Shown in pieces: positions 37,403 to 44,797 of a stretch of DNA of 64,000 bases. Both the position numbers and the translations under genes were made by a program. The notes under the pieces were generated by a model. The model ran no database searches and was not told where the DNA came from. It saw nothing but the letters and a program-made list of their open reading frames with translations. Position 1 is the first letter of the stretch. Each line of letters begins with the position of its first letter. Location: NCBI GenBank assembly GCA_963713085.1, contig CAVQKQ010000019.1:1-64000 (forward strand), in the 5' to 3' direction. Source of the DNA: PFJX01 sp963713085. Lineage in GTDB: Bacteria > Pseudomonadota > Gammaproteobacteria > Burkholderiales > Thiobacillaceae.

Positions 37403-38763
37403 GACCGGATGGCGTCCGTGCCTGGCGCCCGCAGGCTGGCCAGGAGCTTCTGCGTCGCCTGGCGGGGCAGCTTGCCGGTGGCGTCGCGCGGCAGGGCGTC
37501 GACGAACAGCAGCGGCCGGGGCAGGAAGATCGGGTCGATGCGCTCGCGCAGGGCCTGCATGATGGCGGCGGGTGTCAATCCGGGTGCCACCACCAGGGCG
37601 ATGAGGCGGCGGACGTTTTCCGGGTGGTCGCCATCGCCTTCCTGGGGCAGCAGGAAGACACCGTCCTGTACACCGGGGATGGCGTTGAGCTGGAAATTGA
37701 GATAACCCAGGGAGGACCGCTTGCCGGCAATGTTGACCAGGTCGGCATGGCGGCCGTGGAGCAGGAACTGGCGGGCATCCGCGTCCACAGGTTCGATCAC
37801 GTCGCTCAGCCGGGTCGGCGCCTCGATGCGTTCGCCCTCGGCCCAGACCGCCTCGTCCTCGCAGCGCAGGCGGATATCCGGCAAGGTCTGCCAGGCGGCG
37901 CCGGCCGTGGTGCGCCGGGAAGCGAGCTGGCCGGTCTCGGTGCTGCCGTAGATTTCGAACAGGGGAGCGGCGAGGCGGCTCTCCGCGGCGACGGCCAGGT
38001 TTTGCGACAGGGGGGCGGTGGCGGACAGCAGCAGGTCCACTTCCGGGAGTTCGGCCGGCTCGGCCAGCAGTACCCGCAGGTGGTAGGGCGTGGTGACCAG
38101 CATGCGCGGCCGGGGCAGGTCCGCCAGCGCCGCGCGGATGTCGGCCGGGTAGAAGGGGTGGCCGGCGTGCAGGGCGGCGCCGCTCTGCAAGGGCAGCAGC
38201 ACGGTGAATTCGAGGCCGTACATGTGTTGGGGCGGCACCGTGCCGACGATGGCGAGGCCGGGGCCGACGCGCAACCGCTCCGACCCCGCCTGCACGCCGC
38301 GCACCATATTGCCCCAGCGCTTGAGATGGGGGATCGGCATGCCGGTGGAACCGGAGGTGAAGATCTGGGCGATGACCTGGTCGCGGTCGATTTGCGGAAT
38401 GGCGGGGTCTGCCAGCGGCTCCGGCAGCGACTCCGGGTAGCGCAAGACCGGCAACTCGTCGCCGCCGTCATCCCGGTCGGTGATGCAGAAGACATCCGGG
38501 GCGAAGCGCTGCATCTGCCTGAGCGATTCCGGGGTTTGGCTGGAGGGCAGCATGCTGACCCGGCCGCTGGCGATGCTGGCCATCAGGGCGACGGCGAAGC
38601 GGTAGCGGTCACGGCACAGGTTGAGCACATGCCGCCCGGGCGGCAACAGGCCGGCGAGCTGATCGACGTCGCCGAGAAACTGCCTGACGCTGACCGGGGT
38701 GCTGCCGCGCCAGGCCATGACCGCATCGGGGCGGCGATGGGCGATGAGCGGCAGGTACGACAT
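37399..38763 (-). CDS. AMP-ligase (acyl-ACP synthetase) of the APE cluster (ApeH-like)
   Basis: 454 residues from ATG 38763 (MSYLPLIAHRRPDAVMAW); the longer open frame upstream is not protein-like. Adenylation motifs are IFTSGSTGMPIPHLKRW, the YGSTETGQLASRR block, and a C-terminal domain ending DATGKLPRQ with the catalytic Lys. It activates an aromatic starter, in known systems 4-hydroxybenzoate or a related acid, and loads it on the ACP. No gene for making that starter is seen nearby. Confidence 0.85.
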   Translation of the reverse strand: MSYLPLIAHRRPDAVMAWRGSTPVSVRQFLGDVDQLAGLLPPGRHVLNLCRDRYRFAVALMASIASGRVSMLPSSQTPESLRQMQRFAPDVFCITDRDDGGDELPVLRYPESLPEPLADPAIPQIDRDQVIAQIFTSGSTGMPIPHLKRWGNMVRGVQAGSERLRVGPGLAIVGTVPPQHMYGLEFTVLLPLQSGAALHAGHPFYPADIRAALADLPRPRMLVTTPYHLRVLLAEPAELPEVDLLLSATAPLSQNLAVAAESRLAAPLFEIYGSTETGQLASRRTTAGAAWQTLPDIRLRCEDEAVWAEGERIEAPTRLSDVIEPVDADARQFLLHGRHADLVNIAGKRSSLGYLNFQLNAIPGVQDGVFLLPQEGDGDHPENVRRLIALVVAPGLTPAAIMQALRERIDPIFLPRPLLFVDALPRDATGKLPRQATQKLLASLRAPGTDAIRS

Positions 38764-38788
38764 GGGCAATCCGGACTCCAAGTGCGGC

Positions 38789-39466
38789 CTAACGGGGAGG
38801 GCTGGGGGCGGCGCGGGATGTGGCCGGTTTTTTCCAGTAGGCGAGGATGCCGTCCATGATGCTGTGCTTCTCCAGATGCGGCAGCTTGCGCAGGCGTACC
38901 AGATACTCGGCGACAAACATCAGCAAGACCAGCGGCAGGGTGAGGAAATTGGCGAAGATCGACCAGGCCTTGATGGGCGCGAACAGGAACAGCAGCGTCG
39001 AGGCCAGGCTGACCGTCAGGAAAAACACGGTCCAGGCCAGGGTGACCTGGCGGGTGTAGCGGACCAGTTCAGGATTGAGCCCGCCATGGACAACTTCGGC
39101 AAAGCGGGTGCAGATAGGCTGTCGCCCGCGTGCCAGGGTGACGCCGAACACCGCCGCCAGCATGACATTGGTGCCGGCATGCTGGAGAAAATAGACCCAG
39201 CTGAAATTTCGTTCCAGCGCGCCCCAGGATAGCCACAACAGCAGACCCACGCCGGCGCACAGCAGCCCCATGGCCAGGCGCCTGGCGGAGCGCCAGGCCA
39301 GCACCAGCAGGATGGCCAGCGAAGGCGCCAGGGAGACGGCTACGCCCAGGGACGGCAAGGTGGTGGCCGCGGAGGTGGCCGCGCTGTAATGCGCCAGCAC
39401 GGAATAAGCGATGCCCGCGGTGGCGATGGCGGTCCAGCGTAGGGCGCGGACCAGGGTAAAACTCAT
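38789..39466 (-). CDS. COG4648-type inner-membrane protein of the APE cluster
   Basis: 225 residues, about six membrane helices (SLAPSLAILLVLAWRSA, LLCAGVGLLLWLSWG, FFLTVSLASTLLFLFAPI). This family regularly accompanies the AMP-ligase and ACP of APE clusters; its exact job is unknown. It starts in an ATGA overlap with the ACP gene. Confidence 0.78.
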   Translation of the reverse strand: MSFTLVRALRWTAIATAGIAYSVLAHYSAATSAATTLPSLGVAVSLAPSLAILLVLAWRSARRLAMGLLCAGVGLLLWLSWGALERNFSWVYFLQHAGTNVMLAAVFGVTLARGRQPICTRFAEVVHGGLNPELVRYTRQVTLAWTVFFLTVSLASTLLFLFAPIKAWSIFANFLTLPLVLLMFVAEYLVRLRKLPHLEKHSIMDGILAYWKKPATSRAAPSPPR

Positions 39467-39732
39467 TTTGTCCGGTTCGCCGCGATGTGCCGGGTCAGGC
39501 TGGCGAGGGAAGTGAAGATTTGGGCATTGTCCGCATCATCGGAACGTAGCTGGAAACCGAAACGCTTGGAAACAGCCAGGGCCACTTCCAGAATGTCGAT
39601 CGAGTCGAGCCCCAATCCCTCGCCGTAAAGAGGCGCGTCGGGCGCGATCTCTTCCGGGCTGATGTCCAGGTTCAGAGCGGAGGCGATGAGCCCGGCGACC
39701 TCGTTTTGCAATTCCTGGTTGGTGTCAGGCAT
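39463..39732 (-). CDS. acyl carrier protein of the APE cluster
   Basis: 89 residues, acidic, with the phosphopantetheine attachment Ser44 in GEGLGLDSIDILEVALA. It carries the aryl starter and the growing polyene. First gene of the operon at 32388-39732. Well-studied APE clusters have two ACPs; I find only this one. Confidence 0.88.
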   Translation of the reverse strand: MPDTNQELQNEVAGLIASALNLDISPEEIAPDAPLYGEGLGLDSIDILEVALAVSKRFGFQLRSDDADNAQIFTSLASLTRHIAANRTK

Positions 39733-40373
39733 GGCGGCTTCACATATCGATGATGGGTGGGCGACCCGACGGAATCAGGCCGACGCCAATTATATTCGGT
39801 AAGCGGCCATACGGACGCCAGGGTTACCCGGCTTGCCGTACATCATATGGGCACGGGTGGCCGGGGCGCTGGCGTTCTCCCTGATGCGGCTGTGCTTACC
39901 CCAGACCACCTGATACGGGGCGAAACTGGAAGCCCACTAATTCAGGGCCGGCGCTTCCAGCTACACGGTGTGATTCTTTCTTCTGTTCAGGGCCGTTCGC
40001 GCGACCGTTTCGGAGCCACTTCTCAATACGCCGCCCTGCACCTATTCCTGAGTGTCATGGTGCGGGGGTGTGCTCCAGTGCAGTCCCGGGGCGCAGTTCG
40101 AGATGCGCCTATCGCTATTTCTGAAAGCAGAGCATCTCACGGGGAAAGGGAACATCCGTTTTTTTGGAGTCTTGCCCGGCTGCTATGGGCCGACAAACAG
40201 ACTTTCGATGAGCTCAGCCCGAGCGGCCGTAGTGGGTCGGGGTCGGACGGGCACTCGTCACCGTTGAATGTGGTTTTCCAGCTGATACAAGTTGGGTTGG
40301 TCGCGGGTATTTTGCTCTATGCCAAGATTTGACAGGCCGTTGGGTTTCGCGACGCCAAGCGGACCTGCGCTGC
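39733..40373 (+). other. intergenic upstream of the APE ACP, no gene supported
   Basis: It should contain the promoter of the eight-gene minus-strand operon. A 191-codon plus-strand open frame here has a protein-unlike composition and no family features. I see no second ACP or acyltransferase, genes that often start APE clusters. Confidence 0.4.
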
Positions 40374-41033
40374 CTATTTGTAGATATCGAACTTCTCAAT
40401 GCGCTCGGATTCCGCCAGGGCATCCGTGACCCAGGCCTGCAAGGCGGGCAGCGCCAGGACTGCATCGGCATAGTCTTGCGCCACGCCTTCCAGCGGCACC
40501 CCGTAGGTCCGGAAGCGCAACACCACCGGCGCATACATGGCATCGGCGATGCCGAAACGGCCGAACAGGAAAGCGCCGCCGGCGCCGAAGCGCGACCGGC
40601 AATCCACCCAGATCGCCAGGATGCGCTCGATGTCCTTCAGGCATTCCGGCGTGCGGCCTTTGCCGGGGTAGCGGCTGCGGATGTTCATGGACATGGCGTG
40701 GCGCAATCCGGTGAATCCGGCGTGCATCTCCGAGACTACCGAGCGCGCCACCGCCCTGGCGGCCCTATCCTCGGGCCAAAGCCGCTGGTCCGGAAAGCGC
40801 TCGGCCAGGTATTCGCAGATGGCCAGGGAATCCCACACCCTGAGGTCGCCGTCGTGAAGCACGGGCACCTTGCCCGAAGGCGACCAGACAGCAAGCGCGC
40901 CGACGGAGTCGGGGCGGTACAGGGGGATGCGCACCTCCTCGAAGGCGATGCCCAAATGGCGCAGTACCAGCCAGGGGCGCAGTGACCAGGAGGAGTAGTT
41001 CTTGTTGCCGATGACGAGGGTCAGGGGATTCAT
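40374..41033 (-). CDS. glutathione S-transferase family protein
   Basis: 219 residues from ATG 41033, after GAGGA. The N-terminal thioredoxin-fold domain starts VIGNKNYSSWSLRPWLVL (catalytic Ser region) and has the cis-Pro and Glu-Ser-type binding loop GKVPVLHDGDLRVWDSLAI. The helical C-terminal domain contains FGIADAMYAPVVLRF. It uses glutathione for conjugation or reduction; substrate unknown. Monocistronic. Confidence 0.85.
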   Translation of the reverse strand: MNPLTLVIGNKNYSSWSLRPWLVLRHLGIAFEEVRIPLYRPDSVGALAVWSPSGKVPVLHDGDLRVWDSLAICEYLAERFPDQRLWPEDRAARAVARSVVSEMHAGFTGLRHAMSMNIRSRYPGKGRTPECLKDIERILAIWVDCRSRFGAGGAFLFGRFGIADAMYAPVVLRFRTYGVPLEGVAQDYADAVLALPALQAWVTDALAESERIEKFDIYK

Positions 41034-41279
41034 GGGCGGGTCCTCGGGAAGCGGGGATGCAGCGTGAAGTTGCACAAGAGAAAAGGTACAGGGATGTGAG
41101 AAGTTTGGATTCCGGCCTACAACTTACTATCGTCCTTGATTCAGGTTACATCTGCATAGAATTTCTGTACCCAGGCGGGCGGTGATGCCATAAGCTCCCA
41201 CTCGGAAATGCATGGTCAGCCAACCGCTCCGGCCGGTTTTGGGTGGCGGGATCTCAACTCGATGATGGGGATAAGAAAA

Positions 41280-41834
41280 ATGGCTTTGAAAAGCGATACG
41301 GTCGTGATCAATGGGGGGCGGGGGCGGCGTTCGAGCCCGTTTTTTTTTGCGCTGGCCCTTATGTTGGGCGTATCTGCCGCAACGACAGGATACGCGGCGG
41401 ATCCCGAGAGTGGGCCCTCCAGCCAGTCAGGCGATGCAAACGAGCATGGGTCCCTGTGGCTCAATCCGGGCCTTTACTCGTTCCATTACCAGGATAAGGG
41501 GTTCAACGACAATAACTACGGCATCGGGGCGGAGTACCGGTATTCGGACACACAGTCCGTAACCGCCGGCGAGTACAAGAACAGCGACCGGCATATCTCA
41601 CATTATTTGAGCTGGTACTGGCAGCCTTTTGCCATCGGCCCGGTAAAGATTGGCGCCACCTTCGGCGCGCTCGATGGCTACCCCGCCTACCATCATGGCG
41701 ACTGGTTCGTCGCGGTCATTCCGGCGGCTACCTATGAAGGCAGGCGGTTTGGCCTGAACGTCCTGGTAACCCCCAATTACAAGGACCGGCTTTATGGCGC
41801 GGTCTCCTTGCAGCTGAAGATCCGGGTCTGGTAG
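41280..41834 (+). CDS. outer-membrane beta-barrel-type protein of unknown function
   Basis: 184 residues from ATG 41280; ATGs at 41262 and 41265 are also possible. The signal peptide has a basic start (GGRGRRSSP) and the hydrophobic core FFFALALMLGVSAATTGYAA. The mature protein has alternating aromatic/polar strands (NYGIGAEYRYSDTQSVTAGE, HYLSWYWQPFAIGPVKIGA) and ends in IRVW, a terminal aromatic residue as in outer-membrane barrels. The size fits an eight-stranded barrel. No closer family assignment is possible from sight. Confidence 0.6.
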   Translation: MALKSDTVVINGGRGRRSSPFFFALALMLGVSAATTGYAADPESGPSSQSGDANEHGSLWLNPGLYSFHYQDKGFNDNNYGIGAEYRYSDTQSVTAGEYKNSDRHISHYLSWYWQPFAIGPVKIGATFGALDGYPAYHHGDWFVAVIPAATYEGRRFGLNVLVTPNYKDRLYGAVSLQLKIRVW

Positions 41835-41844
41835 CCAGGCGCCA

Positions 41845-41935
41845 CCCTCTCCCCACCCCTCCCCCAGCGGGGGAGGGGGTGATTTGTCCCCTCTCCTGTT
41901 GGGAGAGGGCCAGGGTGAGGGGCCGGGCGAAGCCC
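41845..41935 (+). repeat. dispersed GC-rich inverted repeat
   Basis: CCCTCCCCCAGCGGGGGAGGG and CCCTCTCCTGTTGGGAGAGGG are two hairpins in tandem. This kind of sequence recurs between genes in many Proteobacteria. It follows the barrel-protein stop and may end its transcription. Confidence 0.55.
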
Positions 41936-42060
41936 GGCATGGGCTGGCGGCAATTTCACGATTAATTGCTGTGCCCCTAGGAAACCACGGTTACAGACTT
42001 GATGCGTGATTGACCGATCCCATTCCGTTCAAAAGCAAAGCGGTGGCCAGGAGCTCCCTT

Positions 42061-42843
42061 TCACACCGCCGACAATTCTTTGCGATCCACGGACAATCCC
42101 CGTAAGTATTTAAGCACCGGCAGTGTCGAGGCGCTTTCAAAGGCCGTGTAGCCGCCGCTGGTTTCCTTGACCAGGTCGGCACCGGCGTCCACCAGCCGTT
42201 TCAGGACCTCCAGCTTGCCGGTGGAGGCGGCATAGATGGCGCAAGTGGCGCCGTTGACGTTCTGGTTGTCCACGTTGGCGCCTCGGGCGATGAGCAACGA
42301 CACCAGTTCCGGATCGCCGTGGACGCAGGCGAACCAGAGGGCGTGGTGGTCGTCGTCGTTGACGTGGTTGGGGTCGGCACCCAGGGCGAGGAGTTCCTCC
42401 ACCCGGGCGTGTTCGCCTTTCAGCGCGGCCATCATGAGAGGCGACATGCCGTTGTCGATGCGGGTGTGGATTCGGTCGGCGGGGAAGCCCAGTTCCGTGA
42501 GCCAGGCTGCCAGGGCATCGCCCGGTGCCACCACCGAGGCCGGCAGGGAGAATTGAGCCCAGGCCTGCCACCCGCCCACCAGGTTGTATACCCGGCTGTA
42601 GCCGAAGCCGGCAATGAACCGGCAGATGTCCCGACTGCTGTTGCCGTGATAGCAATAGACCATGATCGGGCGCTCCCTCTGACGGCTCATCATGAGCTGC
42701 CTGAGCAGGGCGTCGGAGATCGGGTGGGCGTCGTCCAGATGGCCCTTGGCGTAGCTGGCCGGGTCGCGGGTGTCGAGGATCAGCAGGTCGGCTTCGGCGC
42801 GCAGGGCTTCGACCTCGGCGGGGTGGATATCACAGTAACTCAT
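42061..42843 (-). CDS. rhodanese-ankyrin fusion protein
   Basis: 260 residues. The rhodanese domain (1-110) has the six-residue active loop CYHGNS with catalytic Cys64 in MVYCYHGNSSRD, as in the GlpE group of sulfurtransferases. From about 125, three or more ankyrin repeats follow (GMSPLMMAALKGEHARVEEL, ADPNHVNDDDHHALWFACVH, ANVDNQNVNGATCAIYAAST). It would carry sulfane sulfur while the ankyrin part binds a protein partner. It follows the unknown gene at 42869-43414 by 25 bases, near cbbR. In a sulfur oxidiser, a link between sulfur status and carbon fixation is conceivable but unproven. Confidence 0.85.
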   Translation of the reverse strand: MSYCDIHPAEVEALRAEADLLILDTRDPASYAKGHLDDAHPISDALLRQLMMSRQRERPIMVYCYHGNSSRDICRFIAGFGYSRVYNLVGGWQAWAQFSLPASVVAPGDALAAWLTELGFPADRIHTRIDNGMSPLMMAALKGEHARVEELLALGADPNHVNDDDHHALWFACVHGDPELVSLLIARGANVDNQNVNGATCAIYAASTGKLEVLKRLVDAGADLVKETSGGYTAFESASTLPVLKYLRGLSVDRKELSAV

Positions 42844-42868
42844 GGGGTGAATTCCTCTTTGTTATGGG

Positions 42869-43414
42869 CTAATGCCTGGGTAGGGAGTCCCGCAGCAGTT
42901 GCTTGAATCCCTTCATCACGGGCTTGGGGATGTGGGCCTCGGCCCGTACCCGCCAGGCGTGGATGGGTTCGTTCAGGTCGTCGTCCGATTGCCGGCGGGC
43001 GGCGGCGATGAGGTCGTGTACAGCCCCGTCCAGGCACTGGCCGGGCCGATTCCTGACCACGTCGTAGATGGCTGCCAATGCAATCTGGTCGGCCTCGCCC
43101 ATCTTGCATTTGGCGTCCAGGATCTTGAGCATGATGGCCGTGACGCAATCCAGGTGGATGGGCTCGAATACGGTGTCTTGCGCCCAGCGGGCGGCTGAAT
43201 GGGGGGCTGGACTGGATCTGCTGTTGGCGACATCCCACAGAACCTTGAAGCGCGAATCCAAGTCGGAGAGCTCCAGGTCGGTAGCCTCCAGTTGTACGAG
43301 CCCCGCGCGGGAGGCAATGGTGCCGTTCTCCAATGCCTTCTTCATCCACTCGCGCCGGGCATAGACCTCGGCGATGCGGACCTTGAGCTGCTGCAAGTCC
43401 TGTTCGGTAGCCAT
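42869..43414 (-). CDS. unknown protein next to the rhodanese-ankyrin gene
   Basis: 181 residues from ATG 43414. The N-terminal half is helical and charged (EQDLQQLKVRIAEVYARREW, LEATDLELSDLDSRFKVLWD); the C-terminal half contains CVTAIMLKILDAKCKMGEAD. No signal peptide or membrane segment. I do not recognise a family. The close spacing to the rhodanese gene suggests one operon and perhaps an ankyrin-binding partner. Confidence 0.65.
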   Translation of the reverse strand: MATEQDLQQLKVRIAEVYARREWMKKALENGTIASRAGLVQLEATDLELSDLDSRFKVLWDVANSRSSPAPHSAARWAQDTVFEPIHLDCVTAIMLKILDAKCKMGEADQIALAAIYDVVRNRPGQCLDGAVHDLIAAARRQSDDDLNEPIHAWRVRAEAHIPKPVMKGFKQLLRDSLPRH

Positions 43415-43604
43415 CTTCTGTCGGGGATAAAGGTGGTGATGACTGCTTTCAAAGGCAATATCCGTACCAAGCTGAGGTATTGCCTAAATGATTGTTTATG
43501 TGGGCGTTGGCGGCTGGGAAGTATGGTGTTTCCATTCCCCTCGCCTGCCTTTGTCATGAAACCGACAGCCGCGCTTTGGCCGCGGCTGGGATGCGCCTGC
43601 CGGT

Positions 43605-44624
43605 TCAGCCGGCCGGCTCGGTGCCGGATGCCGTGGAGAGTGGTTGCACCAGCTCGGGATTCGGCCCCGTATCGCAAGTACTGCCGCAGTTGCTGCCACA
43701 GCCAGCCAGTCCGGCCACGGGAGAGCAGGACAGGGTGTTGCCCTGGCCCATCAGGAAGTCGAGAAAGGCCCGCGCCACCACCGAGAGTTGCCTTGCCGCC
43801 GGGTGGACCGCGTACCAATGGCGCCGGATGGGGAAGCCTTCCGCTTCCAGCACGGCGAACTGCCCGGGCTGGTGCAGGGTCAGGGCATGGCAGGAGAGGG
43901 CTGAGATGCCCAGCCCGGCCAGGATGGCCTGCTTCACCGCCTCGTTGCTGCCCAGTTCCAGGCGCGGGCGCAGTTCCAGGCCCTGCTCGGCGAACAGACG
44001 TTCGATGGCCTTGCGGGTACCGGAGCCCGATTCCCGCATCAACCAGGGTTCCCGGGCCAGGCGTTCCAGCGAGAGGTGCTTGATACCGGCCAGGGGATGG
44101 TCGGGGGCGGCCAGCACGACGATGGGATTGTCCATGAAGGGGACGGCCGCAACGTCGATCTCCTCGGGGGGTTGGCCCAACAGGTAGAGGTCGTCCAGGT
44201 TGTCGGCCATGCTGGCCAGGACCTGTTCCTTGTTGGTGACCCGCAGGCTCACCTCGATACCGGGGTGCAGCTTGGCGAATTCCCCCAGCAGGCGCGGCGC
44301 GAAATAGGAGGCGGTGGTGATGGCCATGAGGTTCAGCCGGCCCTTTTCCAGGCCCTGGCGTTCCGCCACCGACATGGTGTAGCGGTCCAGGATGGCGAAG
44401 ACCTCCCGGCTTGCCTTGGCCAGTTCCCGACCGTCCTCGGTCAGCAGCACCTTCTTGCCCACCTGTTCCACCAGGGGCGCACCCACGGTGTCGGCAAGCT
44501 TTTTCATCTGCATGGAGACGGTGGGCTGGGTCAGATAAAGCTCCTCGGCGGCGCGGGTGAAGCTGCCCAGGCGGGCGATGGCCTCGAAGATTTCCAGTTG
44601 GCGAAAGGTGGTGTGGTGGCGCAT
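43605..44624 (-). CDS. cbbR: CbbR, LysR-type regulator of the RuBisCO operon
   Basis: 339 residues, ATG 44624. The winged HTH (GSFTRAAEELYLTQPTVSMQ) and periplasmic-binding-like effector domain (AITTASYFAPRLLGEFAKLH, LYLLGQPPEEIDVAAVPF) match CbbR. It is divergent from cbbL with 173 bases between them, the classic arrangement for activating cbb genes in response to metabolites such as RuBP or NADPH. Odd: the last 45 residues form a tail with four Cys (SCSPVAGLAGCGSNCGSTCD, spacing Cx8Cx3Cx3C), beyond the usual CbbR end. Confidence 0.92.
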   Translation of the reverse strand: MRHHTTFRQLEIFEAIARLGSFTRAAEELYLTQPTVSMQMKKLADTVGAPLVEQVGKKVLLTEDGRELAKASREVFAILDRYTMSVAERQGLEKGRLNLMAITTASYFAPRLLGEFAKLHPGIEVSLRVTNKEQVLASMADNLDDLYLLGQPPEEIDVAAVPFMDNPIVVLAAPDHPLAGIKHLSLERLAREPWLMRESGSGTRKAIERLFAEQGLELRPRLELGSNEAVKQAILAGLGISALSCHALTLHQPGQFAVLEAEGFPIRRHWYAVHPAARQLSVVARAFLDFLMGQGNTLSCSPVAGLAGCGSNCGSTCDTGPNPELVQPLSTASGTEPAG

Positions 44625-44797
44625 GGACGCCTCCGCAAATCAGAACAATAGCCAGTACTATACATAGATAAAATACAATGATGTATATAGAAAATAGCGA
44701 CTGTTATTTATGAATTAATGGCCTCAGGATTCGTTCACCTCGAATCGGCATTTGAACGATTCGGTGGATCAACCCACATTCCCACAAGGAGCGACAC
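44625..44797 (+). promoter_or_regulatory. cbbR-cbbL intergenic control region
   Basis: AT-rich in an otherwise GC-rich neighbourhood. At 44659-44687 TATACAT and ATGTATA form a perfect 7-bp inverted repeat with 15 bases between, a plausible LysR-type site that also contains T-N11-A patterns. The second AT-rich block, TTATTTATGAATTAATGG (about 44704-44721), may be another half-site or the promoter. The ribosome site AAGGAG lies just before the cbbL ATG. Confidence 0.6.

Noticed and set aside
39757..40332. 191-codon open frame upstream of the APE operon
   Set aside because: No start signal, odd composition and no family features; it lies where the operon promoter is expected.
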